This document shows, piece after piece, positions 10,741 to 21,145 of a stretch of DNA of 64,000 nt (the first letter of the stretch is position 1; each line of letters starts with the position of its first letter). This DNA is from Eledone cirrhosa (Eukaryota > Mollusca > Cephalopoda > Octopoda > Eledonidae), in NCBI GenBank assembly GCA_964016885.1, contig OZ024741.1, positions 32,219,450 to 32,283,449 on the forward strand. The letters run 5' to 3'. The position numbers were made by a program, and so were the translations under genes. The notes below the pieces were generated by a model that searched no databases, was not told the origin of the DNA, and saw only the letters and a program-made list of their open reading frames with translations.

Positions 10741-11189
10741 TACGGTAATATTCACCCCATCACCAGAGGAAGTGTATATTAAGCCAAATATAATGGTGTA
10801 AGGTGACTAGGATGGGTGTAGCTGAAACTTTTGTTTACCTAAGTAGTGTATTATCAAGGGATGATTTACTGGATGCAGTAATGCATCTGTTCCTTCGGAA
10901 GGCCTCTGTAACCTTCAGAAATTGAAAAATTGAAAAGACTGTGTGGGCGGATAATGGCATCAATATCAAGACCAAGATTAGTATGTACAAGACCTGATTT
11001 CTGAGTGCTCTGTTAAACTATTCGGAAACGTGGACAGTACATCGTAGACACCTTAATTTTCCTGAACACTTTAATCAAAAGTGTTTAAGACAAATTCTAA
11101 ACATGAAATGGCACCCAAAATACCCGAGACACAAATCCTTATAGATGCTGGTTGCATGAGTATTGAATCTACCATAGGAGCATTGAATC
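10741..11189 (+). pseudogene. LINE post-RT region, degenerate
   Basis: Contains scattered LINE-like fragments, for example one reading RLCGRIMASISRPRLVCTRP near 10940. No open frame longer than 60 codons in the sense direction. Bridges the RT and the C-terminal tail. Confidence 0.6.
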
Positions 11190-11850
11190 TACATATCCTC
11201 TCAAATGCGTAGGGTAGGCCATGTTGTGCGCATGAATGAGGAAAGACTCTCAAAACAACAATTTTACAGTAAATTGCACACTGGGAAACGTCCTCAGCAC
11301 AAACTAAGAAAAACGATATAAGGATTGCATAAAAAACAACCTTAAAGATCTAGAGTTTGAAGTTCAGAACTGGGAAGTGTTTGCTTTACAGAGGAGTAAA
11401 TAGAGAGGATATGTGAAGGAAGGCTGCAGAATGTTTGAAAAGAGACGAAAAACTTAAATGTCAGCTTCAAAAAGGCCACTGGATTAAACTCAATAAGAAC
11501 ATAGGAAGCTGGATTTGTGAGGTGTGTGGTCGTTTATTGCTCTCTACATCTGGGTACGTCACTCATTTAAAATCACATAAAGAGCCAACTGTATGCAGCT
11601 CTATCCCTCCAATGCAAGATGTGACAACATATGTTATGTGCAAAAAGATCTACAAATAAATCTCTGGTCTTAAAAAGCATATGAGGGTACATAAGGATGC
11701 CATACCAGAAACTGACTCAATCAATCCAATAGAAGGCACATCTTTTGTCCGTCACATTTGTTGTAGACCGAGCAAATCTAATGCTGGACTTAAAAGCCAC
11801 GTAAGGGGCCATGGACGGAAGTTTGGAGTTGGTGATGGTTGATGGGGGTG
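11190..11850 (+). pseudogene. LINE C-terminal tail with C2H2 zinc fingers
   Basis: Begins with MRRVGHVVRMNEERLSKQQF, the linker typical of this LINE class, then three finger remnants. Finger 1 (about 11512-11583) is intact: CEVCGRLLLSTSGYVTHLKSH. Finger 2 has VMCKKIYK, a stop, then GLKKHMRVH. Finger 3 (about 11755-11815) reads HICCRPSKSNAGLKSHVRGH. The fingers presumably bind nucleic acid during integration (inference). The same finger type terminates the SINE-like repeats and the fragment at 51562. Confidence 0.85.
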
Positions 11851-11892
11851 TATAGGGAGACGGCAATCATCTGCAAAGATGAAGCGATCACC

Positions 11893-12095
11893 ATGTATGT
11901 ATGTATATATGTATGTACGTACGCAATATTTATGTATATATGGAGGTACGTAAATATGAATGTACGTAATATTTATATCTGTTTGTATGTAGGCAGGTAG
12001 ATATCATTATGTTTGTATTTATGCATGTAGGTATTTACATATGTATGCATGTAGTATCTATCTATATTTGTATGTATGTGAGTTTGTTTAGTGTA
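11893..12095. repeat. TATG-rich microsatellite tail
   Basis: Imperfect TATG, TACG and TATA runs immediately 3' of the LINE, following CACCATGTATG. Confidence 0.85.
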
Positions 12096-12104
12096 GCGAA
12101 AGAC

Positions 12105-12376
12105 TCCTAGTTTTCAATAAGACGTCTCTCTAGGAGAAGGTCTCTCTGAAATAAAACCTGCGACTTCGTTTGCATCCAATGATGTAGACCAGTTCTTCTT
12201 TTTGGGCAAATGCATTCGATGTTCAGAGCGTGGGATTGGCTCCATGCAAATCCTTTCCTCTCTTAAGAAAGTTTCAAGCACAGCCATCGCTTGACATGTG
12301 ACATTTGTTGCGATGCATGGTATGGTCATGGTTAAGTATCAAGCGATGGCATTACTCGAAATCGAGTTGCAGCCAA
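12105..12376 (+). mobile_element. SINE-like repeat (short form without zinc finger)
   Basis: CTCTAGGAGAAGG, TGAAATAAAACCTGCGAC, CCAATGATGTAGACC, GTTTCAAGCACAGCCATCGC and the 3' hairpin ACTCGAAATCGAGT, then TGCAGCCAACATG and a long (TATG)n. Same core and 3' end as the zinc-finger-tailed copies but lacking the finger segment. Confidence 0.8.
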
Positions 12377-12377
12377 C

Positions 12378-12466
12378 ATGTATGTATGTATGTATGTATG
12401 TATGTATGTATGTATGTATGTATGTATGTATGTATGTATGTATGTATGCATGTATGTATGTACGTA
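12378..12466. repeat. (TATG)n microsatellite
   Basis: About 20 nearly perfect TATG units, forming the 3' tail of the preceding SINE-like repeat. The following SINE-like copy starts directly after it. Confidence 0.97.
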
Positions 12467-12469
12467 AGG

Positions 12470-13060
12470 TCACCAGTTGGTGCTACTGGTAACATGTATC
12501 ACGGTACAACCTGTCTCATGGTCGGGTCGTTGGCGACTAAACTGGCAACCCCACCAAGGTTTCTTGGTGAGGAGGGTGACTTTGGACATCCTGCAGGACT
12601 AACAACAAAACCTGTCGAAGGGCAAAGGAGCTCTTAAGAGTCAATGGCCATCCAAAATCACTGGGAGAGATGACCCTTTAGCCTTTGTCAAGGCAGAATT
12701 CTAGGAGAAGGAAAACTCTGATATTACACCTGCAACCCTGATGGTATCCAATGATGTTGACTTGTTCTTCTTTTTGGTAAATATCATCTTGGTTAAGAGA
12801 GTGGGACTGGCTTTGTGCAGTGCTTTTGCTCACTATAAAAGCTTCACGGCACAGGCATTGCTTTATATCTGGAGATCTCTCTGCACTTGTCGTCACATGG
12901 TACCACGGGCCCATAATTGTCACAAGTGTAGTGTTTGTACCAGAGTTTTCAAGTCGCTGGCTGGACTAAAAAGTCACATTCGTTCAGCGCATCGGTAAGG
13001 GTATTCCTACATGGATATAAAGTAGTGGCCGTACTCGAAAACGAGTTGGCAGCCACCATG
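12470..13060 (+). mobile_element. SINE-like repeat with LINE zinc-finger tail, copy 2 (best)
   Basis: Fullest member. The 5' block has CCAGTTGGTGCTACTGGTAA and CATGGTCGGGTCGTTGG; the core has CACCTGCAACCC and ATCCAATGATGTTGACTTG; then CACTATAAAAGCTTCACGGC. At 12913-12995 an open segment translates to CSVCTRVFKSLAGLKSHI, a complete C2H2 finger with its final His. After the stop come ACTCGAAAACGAGT (hairpin) and GGCAGCCACCATGTA. Only this last part relates to the LINE at 8.2-11.9 kb, so the repeat looks like a chimera of an unrelated body and a LINE 3' end. Confidence 0.82.
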
Positions 13061-13068
13061 TAAAGGCC

Positions 13069-13330
13069 CCCAGGGTGAAAGGCCCCCAGTTGTTGTCACA
13101 ACACTGTTCTAAGAGAGGTAATCTCTGAAAAAAAAAGCCTGCGGCTTCGGAAGCATACGATGATGTTGATCTGTTCTCCTTTTCGGTTAGTGTTTGCGAT
13201 TTTCAGAGGGCGGGATTGGTCGAATGCTAGGCCATTCTCCACTTAAAAAACCTTGAAAGCACAGGCATTGCTTATTCAGGGTCTGTTACAGGTTTGTGTG
13301 ACTGACCGTAAACTAAAACTGCATTAAACT
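13069..13330 (+). mobile_element. SINE-core repeat, 3' end missing
   Basis: Core with AAGCCTGCGGCTTCGG, CGATGATGTTGATCTGTTC and TTGAAAGCACAGGCATTGCT. Diverges from the family after 13290 and lacks the terminal hairpin. Confidence 0.7.
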
Positions 13331-13423
13331 ATATAATCTGACAAGCGATTGCAATTATCTTAACATAATTCGCAGCGATCATATATGAATGTTGAATGTA
13401 TATATGTATGTATGTATGTAAGT
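13331..13423. other. Short AT-rich spacer with TATG run
   Basis: Separates the SINE-core repeat from the 3' end of LINE copy B. The TATG/TGTA run at 13395-13423 reads as the CATA tail of the minus-strand LINE. Confidence 0.6.
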
Positions 13424-13662
13424 ATGTTCTTCTGGTTTTATAATTTCACAAAGTTTTACCAATAGAGAGAGAGTCGGGTTCTAACTTAGACACAAGACTC
13501 TCTCATTGGAATTTACACAACATCAACTACGTAGATATGTATGTATGTCTGCATGCATGCATGTGTAGATATGGATGTTATTGTATGTGTTGATGTGTAT
13601 GTTTTGAGTTGTATGTGTGCATGTGTATATGCTTTGTATCTGTACATGTGTATATGCAGTTA

Positions 13663-15110
13663 TTAGATGCAACATTTTTGGAATGTTTTACATATTTTTA
13701 CTGTTCCATTAATGGATTGTACTTGTAACTTCCTAACTAGTTGTGTTCTTTCTGTTCCTGTGAAGCCTTGCTTCTCAAGATTTGTATTGAGGCAGTTACT
13801 AACATATCCCAGTGCCCCAATAATCACAGGCATAAATCTGAAGGTGTAATCAGGGTGTAGTATCTGCAGATTTCTCATCAGTTCTGCATAAATATTCTCC
13901 TTTTCACTAATCTTTGATATTATATTGGCATCTGCTGGGCAGCTAATTTCCACTACTGTGCATGTTTTCTTCTCCCTGTCCCATTTAATAATATTTGGTC
14001 TGTTATGCCTGCATTTTATTGGGGTTTTTACTGGAACATTACACCAGTACTCTTTCATATTATGTACATGGATGTCTTCCACATTGTTGTAGCTTTTAAT
14101 GTGTTTATTATCGGGACTATCATTTTTACGAACTGCATTGTACAGGTTTTTGGCCACTACATCATGCCTCATAGGTAGATAGTATCGCGATGACATCTGT
14201 GGGCAGCTGCTGATGACATGGGTGATATCCTCGATATTAGTTCTGCAGAGTCCGCACTTGTTATCACATCTAGGTGTTTTGCCTGCATCCCTATCTCTTT
14301 TGTGAATCAGGTATTTCGTGCTAATCTCCTGTTCTTGGATTGCAAAAGCGTATCCTTCAAAATGGGAGCCAATATAGCGGTTGTTGGTCCAAGATAGACT
14401 ACTTTGCTTATCTATATTACTCTCACTCTGGAGCTTCCTGGCAACATATCCATGCATGATTTTTTGCTGATAAGCATGCAGTCTTTTATCCATGGATTCA
14501 CTGCGATACTGCTGAGCGATATCCTGGGTGTGAGTTTTTGATTATCACACAGGGAATATCTCTCAAGCAGTTCCTTCCCAACTCTCATGATCTTATCTGT
14601 TTCATGCAGATAGACTTGCTCGAGAAGCGGGCTCCTACGCTTCGAGGTTCGTAGATGTTGACGGAGAGATATGATGCGAAATTCAAATGTTGTCTGGACT
14701 GATGTTAGGCCTCTGCCTCCCTGCTTACGTTTCAAGTAATGGCGGTCTATGTCACTGTTGATGTGGAAGTTTCCGGTGTTGTTCAGTATTTTTCGAGTTC
14801 CAACATCAACGGCTCGGATTTCGTCTAGAGTCCAATTGAGTATTCCAAACGTTGGTGTTAGGACAGGCACAGCAAACACATTCTGAGCCACTGTTTTGTT
14901 TTGCGCAGAGAGTTCCGATGACCAGATCTTTCTTAATCGGGTGTAGTATTCCCTGGTTACGCGTTCTTTATTACAGATACCATTATAGGATATGTTCTCA
15001 TCTATCCCCAGGTATCTGTAGCAATCCTCATCAGATATCGGTGAAACAGTTTGGCCATTGATGACAATGTTGCTAGAGTGGGTTGTTATTTTCCTCCGCT
15101 TTACAGTCAT
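13663..15110 (-). pseudogene. LINE post-RT domain, CCHC knuckle and RLE nuclease
   Basis: Two overlapping open pieces (15110-14412 and 14493-13663) joined by a frameshift near 14450. The first begins at the thumb-like region (YRYLGIDENISYNGICNKER) and includes VAQNVFAVPVLTPTFGILNW and KRKQGGRGLTSVQTTFEFRI. The second has CGLCRTNIEDITHVISSCPQ, a CxxC...H...C knuckle, then RPNIIKWDREKKTCTVVEIS, the P-x-D-like stretch of the restriction-like endonuclease. In related LINEs the nuclease nicks target DNA; the RPN here instead of RPD may be a lost Asp (copy C has RPD). The final 60 codons run into 3' repeat DNA. Confidence 0.85.
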
Positions 15111-15119
15111 GTATGAGCA

Positions 15120-16202
15120 TTAATCTTGGCCAAATTCTATTCCTATATCCTTTGAGAACGTTGTAACCAGATCAAGATTTTTCTTCATCCCATCTATGTT
15201 CTTGGCATAGAGTTTCAGATCATCCACAAAGAAATTATGGGTTAGGTTCTTATTTCTGTCTTCCTCTGAGCCAATGATGTATCCCTCACATTTCTTGAGC
15301 AGAAAATACAAGGGGTTTAATGACAAGATGAATAATATCACAGGGAGACTGTCCCCCTGAAATATACCCCTGCAATATTTTATTTTATCAGTGAAAATAG
15401 ATCCCCCCTCTCTGTCTTTAACCTTAGGATAGTAGCCCAAGAAGAAGACCGCCTCTCTATGGCTCTGACAATAATGTCTGGGACTTTAGCAAGTTGGAGG
15501 GCCTCTATCAAGAGTGGGGAACAGAATCGAAATCTTTCCTGTAGTCCAGCCAGACTGTAGACATATTCCTCGTAAGTTGTCGCACCTCCGACATCGCAGT
15601 TTTGTTGATTAGGACTTGTTCAGCACATCCCCAAACCCCTTTCTTTCCAGCTGCTTGTTCATCTGTGATGATGTTATTATTTTCACAGTGATCTTGGAGG
15701 AATAGGTTCAGGCAGGCTGTATACATCTTATACATCAGGTTCTGGCATGCAATGGGTCGGTAGTTTTTTGCCAAGTGGGTGTCTTTGTTTTTGGGACCAG
15801 TAACGTTCGTGCTAATGTCAACCATTCTGGTATAAGTGTATCTCCCTTAAGAACTTGTTGGTAGAGGTCAGTAAGATACCTCCGATAGAATATCAGTTGT
15901 TTGTACCAGTAGCCCACAATAATGTCTCTTCCTGGTGTTTTCTTATCTTTGAGTTTTCATATCACAGTCTCAAGGGTACCCTCACTTATTTCGTATGTTT
16001 TTGTTGTAGTGTAGGAGCAATAGTTCTTTCGGATTTCTCTTAGCCACACTGCATCTTGGTTGAAATTCTTCTTATCACCCCATATTTTGCTACAAAAGGA
16101 ATCTATGTGTTTCTGGGATGTGGCCTCAGTGACACTTATTATTTTGCCCTTCATATCTCTATAAACTGATGTTTGGTTTCGTCTGAATCTTTTATTAAGC
16201 AC
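15120..16202 (-). pseudogene. LINE reverse transcriptase, copy B, frameshifted
   Basis: Reading 5' to 3' on the minus strand: RFRRNQTSVYRDMKGKIISV and KKNFNQDAVWLREIRKNY (pre-RT), then WYKQLIFYRRYLTDLYQQVL, KNYRPIACQNLMYKMYTA, AAGKKGVWGCAEQVLINKTA, STVWLDYRKDFDSVPHS (first catalytic Asp in DYRKDFDS), GIFQGDSLPVILFILSLNPL and NFFVDDLKLYAKN (FVDD box, both Asp present). Frame changes occur near 15957, 15780 and 15500; about 70 bp between 15508 and 15440 match no frame cleanly. Motif order and spacing agree with copy C. Confidence 0.88.
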
Positions 16203-16661
16203 TTTTCTCTCATCTACCTTCTTCAGGTATCGGCGTTTTTCGCTAACAGCTCTAAATTCGTGTTTGAGGGTGATCAGCTTATATTAGAGAGTTCTGGTTT
16301 TACTGTTACCAAACGTCTCTATTTTATTTTTCACTCTTAGTTGGTGAGGAGTGAGGTTTTTTGTGTTTGTTTGCATGTAAGGAGCATTGTCACATATCCT
16401 ATGTTTTTTTCGTAGGTCAGCAATATTTTTTTCTATTTTAGTTATATATGATGGTTTTTTGGTGGTGTTCTGTTCTTGTTAATATCTCTGCTACCACCAA
16501 GATAATGCTTCACTGTCGTTGCTAGGGCATATAAACAGGCGTTGATTTGTCAAAATGTTGGGGTTTTTATCCGTCGTAAATATTCATCCCTTATTTCGTC
16601 AATAACACGTAATATTTAATTATTCCCTTATTTCGTCAATAACACGTAATATTTAATTATT

Positions 16662-17363
16662 TCATTTTTTATTAAACATTGTCATTTTAATACGTTCAGC
16701 AAGAGAGATATTTATACATGAGTTAATTTCTCTCTGGAAGATTTCGTTGGGGGAAATTTTCAATTGTTTATACTTTTGATTATCATTATCGATAGTATTT
16801 TCCACAACAGTCGAGGTAGACTCGGATGGTACACATGGTGTCAAATTTCTTCGATTATTATTATTATTTCTTCGATTAGTATTATTATCGATAGTGTTTT
16901 CCCCAGCATTAGATGGTACACGTGGTGTCAAGTTTCTTACAGGCATAGTTGTTTCAAGACACTGTTGGACCTGGCTGCTAGGAAGTCTAGTAACATGGCG
17001 ACCTGTGGCACGTGTTGTTGATAACATGTTTGTTGTGGGGGACTTACAATTAATAATATTCATCTTATTTTTACGTTCAACAAACGTGGCTTGTTGGCGT
17101 AATTGTTTCGCTGTGAAATAATTTAGCTCTCGGTGGATTTCGTCCCAGTGTAGCTTCATTCTATTCATATAGCCAATGGAGGGATTGTTTTTTGCCATTT
17201 TATAACAATTAAATAAATCATCATTAAGTTCGCAACTCCAAGAGAAATGCGATTTATAATTTCGGTTTCTTCTGTAGCTACAACTGAATAAAGTTTGATT
17301 ACCTTCCTTGTTATTTGTCTTCGGTACTTCCTTAATTTTTTTGTTGTTGTTGTGTTCAGCCAT
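16662..17363 (-). pseudogene. LINE N-terminal coding region, copy B
   Basis: Open for 233 codons from an ATG at 17363, which fits a start because the 5' flanking region to 17575 is conserved in copy A but not open. Asn/Lys-rich and charged; contains HWDEIHRELNYFTAKQLRQQ and two related RNLTPRVPS/RNLTPCVPS segments, an internal duplication. I see no zinc finger or known domain; RLE LINEs usually have DNA-binding fingers and a Myb-like motif here. It ends in a stop about 450 bp upstream of recognisable pre-RT sequence. Function not assigned. Confidence 0.65.
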
Positions 17364-17572
17364 GCTGTTTGTAGCGAATCCTTGTAAAATGAATTATGTA
17401 TTTAGTCGGATATCTCTACGAATTCGAATAAAAGGTGTCTTCAGAAGGTATAGTTAGAAGAATAACCAGTTATTCAACCTGACTGTAGTTGTGACATTAC
17501 TGTCGGAGATAGTATTCATCTTAAATTTAATAAATAGTCTCCCACGCCAAAATATGCGACTCATCGCGTTGA

Positions 17573-17632
17573 CTGTGTATGTATGTATATGTATATGAAT
17601 GTATGTATGTATGTAAGTATGTATGTTAGAAA
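17573..17632. repeat. TATG microsatellite
   Basis: TATG/TGTA run between the 5' end of LINE copy B and the next SINE-like repeat. Confidence 0.9.
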
Positions 17633-17955
17633 AAGTCGGGCTGGACACTCGATCGCGCGGTTAAACCACTGGGAGTGAAGGACCCCTAGCCTTTGTCAGG
17701 GCATTCTTCTAGGAAAAGGCAACTCAGGAAACTGGGATAACTCCGATATAAAACCTGCGGCTCAGTAGTTACCGATAATGTTGATATTTTCTTCTTTTCG
17801 GGTTATAGCTACTGTCGTTCAGAGAGTGGTATTGGCTCAGTGCACAGTCTTTCCTCACTTTAAAAAATATCTTCAAGCACAGGCATTGCATGATAGAATT
17901 AATTAATAATTATTAATAATGGTATAACGAGGGGACAGCCATCACCATGTAAGTA
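17633..17955 (+). mobile_element. SINE-core repeat, variant with CGGGCTGGACAC head
   Basis: Head GTCGGGCTGGACACTCGATC and GCGCGGTTAAACCACTGG; core AAAACCTGCGGCTCAGTAG, CCGATAATGTTGAT and CTTCAAGCACAGGCATTGC; end GCCATCACCATGTAAG. A second copy with the same head lies at 18246-18600. The head has GTTAAACCAC but no convincing Pol III A and B boxes that I can place. Confidence 0.8.
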
Positions 17956-18165
17956 TGTATTTATGTTATGTCGAGACACTTTTGAGTGCTACTAGTAACA
18001 TGTAACCCAGTACAATCTGTCGGAAGGTCGGATCGTCGGTGACTAAACCAGCAACCGCACCAAATTTACTTGGGGAGGAGGGTGATTTTGGACACCCTGC
18101 AGGACAAAAACCAAAACCTGACAAAAGGCGGAAGAACTCATAAGAGTCAACGGCCATCCAAAAAT
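17956..18165 (+). mobile_element. 5' half of SINE-like repeat
   Basis: GAGTGCTACTAGTAACATG, GTCGGATCGTCGGTGACTAA, ACTTGGGGAGGAGGGTGATT and GGACACCCTGCAGGAC correspond to 12480-12600 of the fuller copy; the rest is absent. It is followed by a TATG-rich tract, so the truncation is at the 3' side. Confidence 0.75.
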
Positions 18166-18245
18166 GTGTAAATATGTATATAGACATGTACATATGTATG
18201 TATATGTGTATATACATGGGTGCATCTGTATGTATATGCGCGGGG
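18166..18245. repeat. TATG/TGTA microsatellite
   Basis: Imperfect TATGTA units after the truncated SINE-like repeat. Confidence 0.85.
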
Positions 18246-18600
18246 ACATGGAAAGAGTCGGGCTGGACACCCGATTGCGCGGTTAAACCACTGGCAGTGA
18301 AGGGCCCCTAGCCTTTGTCAGGGCATTCTTCTAGAAGGCAACTCAGGAAACTGGGATAACTCCGATATAAAACCTGCGGCTCAGTAGTTACCGATAATGT
18401 TGATCTTTTCATCTTTTCGGGTTATAGCTACTGTCGTTCAGAGAGTGGGGTTGGCTCAGTGCACAGTCTTTCCTCACTTTAAAAATATCTTCACGCACAG
18501 GCATTGTATGATAGAATTAATTAACAATTATTAATAGTGGTATATCGTGCAATGGCCATACTTGATAACGAGGGGGCAGCTATCATCATGTATGTATGTT
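18246..18600 (+). mobile_element. SINE-core repeat, second CGGGCTGGACAC copy
   Basis: Closely matches 17633-17955 (GTCGGGCTGGACACCCG, AAAACCTGCGGCTCAGTAG, CACAGGCATTG). At the 3' end it has CATACTTGATAACGAGG, a decayed form of the ACTCG...CGAGT hairpin, then GGCAGCTATCATCATGTATG. Confidence 0.8.
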
Positions 18601-18829
18601 CTTCTGGTTTTATAATTTCACAAAGTTTTACCAATAGAAAGAGAGTCGGTTTCTAACATAGACACAAGACTCTCTCATTGGAATTTACACAACATCAACT
18701 AGATAGATATGTATGTGTGTATGCATGTGTAGATATGGATGTCATTGTATGTGTGGATGTGTATGTTTTGAGCTGTATGTGTGCATGTGTATATGCTTTG
18801 TATATGCAGTTATTAGATGCACAATGTTT

Positions 18830-20018
18830 GGAATGTTTTAGTATGTTTACTGTTCCATTAATGGATCGTACTTGTAGTTTCCTAATTAGTTGTGTACTTT
18901 CTGTTCCTGTGAAGCCTAGCCTCTCAAGATTTGTATTGAGGCAGTTACTAACACTTCCCAGTGCCCCAACAATCATAGGCATAAATCTGAAGGTGTAATC
19001 AGGGTGGAGTATCTGCAGATTTCTCATCAATTCTGCATAAATATTTTCCTTTTCACTTATCTTTGATATTATATTGGCATCTGCTGGGGAGCTAATTTCC
19101 ACTACTGTGCATGTTTTCTTCTCCCTGTCACATGTCATAATATCTGGTCTGTTATGCCTGCATTTTATTGGGGTTTTTACTGGAACATTCCACCAGTACT
19201 CTTTCATATTATGTACATGGATGTCTTCCACATTGTTGTAGCTTTTAATGTGTTTATTATCGGGGCTATCTTTTTTACGAACTGCATTGTACAGTGTTTC
19301 GGCCACTACATCCTGCCTCATAGGTAGATAGTACCGCGATGACATGGGTGGTATCCTTGATGTTAGTTCTGCAGAGTCTGCACTCGTTATCACATCTACG
19401 TGTTTTGCCTGCATCCCTATCTCTTTTGTGTATCAGGTATTTCGTGCTAATCTCCTGTTCTTGGATTGCAAAAGCGTATCCTTCAAAGTGGGAGCCAATA
19501 TAGCGGTTGTTGTTCCAAGATAGACTACTTTCCTTATCTATATTACTCTCACTCTGGAGCTTCCTGGCCATATATCTATGCATGATTTTTTGCTGATAAG
19601 CATGCAGTTTTTCATCCATGGATTCACTGCGATACTGCTGAGCGACATCCCTGGGTGTGAGTTTTTGATTATCACACAGGGAATATCTCTCAAAGAGTTC
19701 CTTCCCAACTCTCATGATCTTATCTGTTTCATGCAGATAGACTTGCTCGAGAAGCGGGCTCCTACGCTTCGAGGTTCGTAGATGTTGTCGGAGAGATATG
19801 ATGCGAAATTCAAATGTTGTCTGGACTGATGTTAGGCCTCTGCCTCCCTGCTTATGTTTCAAGTACGGGCGGTCTATGTCACTGTTGATGTGGAAGTTTC
19901 CGTTGTCGTTCAGTATTTTTCGAGTTCCAACATCAACTGCTCGGATTTCGCGTATCGACCAATTGAGTATTTCAAACGTTGGTGTTAGGACAGGCACAGC
20001 AAACACATTCTGAGCCAC
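18830..20018 (-). pseudogene. LINE post-RT domain and RLE nuclease, copy C
   Basis: Open pieces 20018-19275 and 19414-18695. Visible: VAQNVFAVPVLTPTFEILNW, RKILNDNGNFHINSDIDRPY, KHKQGGRGLTSVQTTFEFRI, then CRLCRTNIKDTTHVI. About 25 bp present in copy B are missing right after this, removing the last Cys of the knuckle and shifting the frame. The nuclease part keeps RPDIMTCDREKKTCTVVEIS, with the PD pair that copy B has lost. Non-functional because of the deletion. Confidence 0.82.
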
Positions 20019-20308
20019 TGTTTTGTTTTGCGCAGAGAGTTCCGATGACCAGACTTTCTTAATCGTGTGTAGTATTCCCTGGTTACGCGTTCTTTATTAC
20101 AGATACCTTATAGGATATGTTCTCATCTATCCCCAGGTATCTGTAGCAGTTCTCATCAGATATCGGTGAAACAGTTAGACCATTGATGACAATGTTGCTA
20201 GATTGGGTTGTTGTTTTTAACCGCTTTACATCATGTATGAGCATTTATCTTGGCCAAACTCCATTCCTATATCCTTTGAGAACCTTGTACCCAGATCAAG
20301 ATTTTTGG
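20019..20308 (-). pseudogene. LINE RT-to-thumb junction, copy C
   Basis: Corresponds to 14900-15180 of copy B. Frames change here (a 1-bp deletion near 20065 in an AAGAAAG-type context), so the RT and post-RT parts are not in one frame. Confidence 0.7.
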
Positions 20309-21052
20309 TCATCCATCCATCTTCTTCGCATAGAGTTTCAGATCATCCACAAAGAAATTATGGGTTAGGTTCGTATATTTGTCCTCCTGTGAGCCAATGA
20401 TGTATCCCTCACATTTCTTGAGCAGAAAGGACAAGGGGTTTAATGACAAGATGAAAAACATCACAGAGAGACTGTCCCCCTGAAATATACCCCTGCAATA
20501 TTTTATTTTATCAGTGAAAATAGAGTCCTCCCTCTCTGTCTTTAACTTTAGGATAGTAGCCCAAGAAGAAGACAGCCTCTCTGTGGCTCTGACAATATTG
20601 TCTGGGACTTTAGCAAGTTTGAGGGCCTCTATCATCCAAGAGCGGGGAATAGAATCAAAATCTTTCCTGTAGTCCAGCCAGACTGTAGTCATATTCCTCC
20701 TAAGTTGTCGCACCTCCGACATCGCAGTTTTGTTGATTAGGAGTTGTTCAGCACATCCCCGAACCTTTTTCTTTCCAGCTGCTTGTTCATCTGTGATGAT
20801 GTTATTATTTTCACAGTGATCTTGGAGGAATAGGTTCAGGCAGGCTGTATACATCTTATACATCAGGTTCTGGCATGCAATGGGTCGGTAGTTTTTTGCC
20901 AAGTGGGTGTCTTTGTTGTTAGGGACCAGTAACGTTTGTGCTAATGTCAACCATACTGGTATAAGTGAATCTCCCTTAAGAACTTGTTGGTAGAGGTCAG
21001 TAAGATACCTCCGATAGAATATTAGTTGTTTGTACCAGTAGCCAACAATCAT
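20309..21052 (-). pseudogene. LINE reverse transcriptase, copy C, open 247 codons
   Basis: Longest intact RT stretch in the window. Motifs: KNYRPIACQNLMYKMYTACL, TDEQAAGKKKVRGCAEQLL, TTVWLDYRKDFDSIPRSWMI (first catalytic Asp), LKLAKVPDNIVRATERLSSS, KYCRGIFQGDSLSVMFFILS, LKKCEGYIIGSQ and NFFVDDLKLYAKK (FVDD, both Asp present). The 5' end is cut by the truncation at 21062, and a frameshift follows at 20309. Enzymatically the core looks complete, but it lacks start, N-terminal domain and in-frame nuclease. Confidence 0.9.
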
Positions 21053-21062
21053 TTCTCTTCCT

Positions 21063-21145
21063 GGTGTTTTCTTATCTATCTATGTATGTATGTATGATGT
21101 ATGTATGTATGTATGTGTGTATGTACGTAGCTTTTTTTTCTTCTT
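21063..21145. repeat. TATC/TATG microsatellite and T-run
   Basis: TATC then TATG units, then a T-rich tract, bridging LINE copy C and the next SINE-like repeat. Confidence 0.9.

Larger units (their letters stand above)
8180..11900 (+). mobile_element. Decayed LINE: APE-type endonuclease, RT, C-terminal zinc fingers
   Basis: One plus-strand element: 5' leader (8180-8415), endonuclease (8416-9105), RT (9643-10740), C-terminal region with C2H2 fingers (11190-11850), and a 3' end with hairpin TCATC-TGCAAA-GATGA, CACCATGTATG and a TATG tail. Frameshifts and stops break every domain, so it is dead. Domain order is that of APE-class LINEs with fused C-terminal fingers, common in mollusc genomes; I do not assign a clade. 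Its 3' end resembles those of the SINE-like repeats at 5793, 12470, 17633 and 21146. Confidence 0.88.
13424..17575 (-). mobile_element. LINE with restriction-like endonuclease, copy B (near full length)
   Basis: Minus-strand element of about 4.15 kb: N-terminal coding region (17363-16662), linker, RT (16202-15120), post-RT domain, CCHC knuckle and restriction-enzyme-like endonuclease (15110-13663), then a 3' UTR with a hairpin formed by inverted GAGAGAGTC blocks (about 13465-13505) and a CATA-type tail. Domain order places it in the R2/R4/NeSL-type supergroup; clade not assigned. Frameshifts and stops make it non-functional. Copy C (18596-21062) is closely similar, so the family was active fairly recently. 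Confidence 0.9.
18596..21062 (-). mobile_element. RLE-type LINE, copy C (5' truncated)
   Basis: Minus strand; 3' end at 18596 next to a TATG run, with the same 3' UTR hairpin (inverted GAGAGAGTC blocks near 18640-18680) as copy B. It extends 5' only to the pre-RT region (21062), where a TATC/TATG microsatellite starts. 5' truncation is typical of target-primed LINE insertion. Very similar to copy B by eye. Confidence 0.88.
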
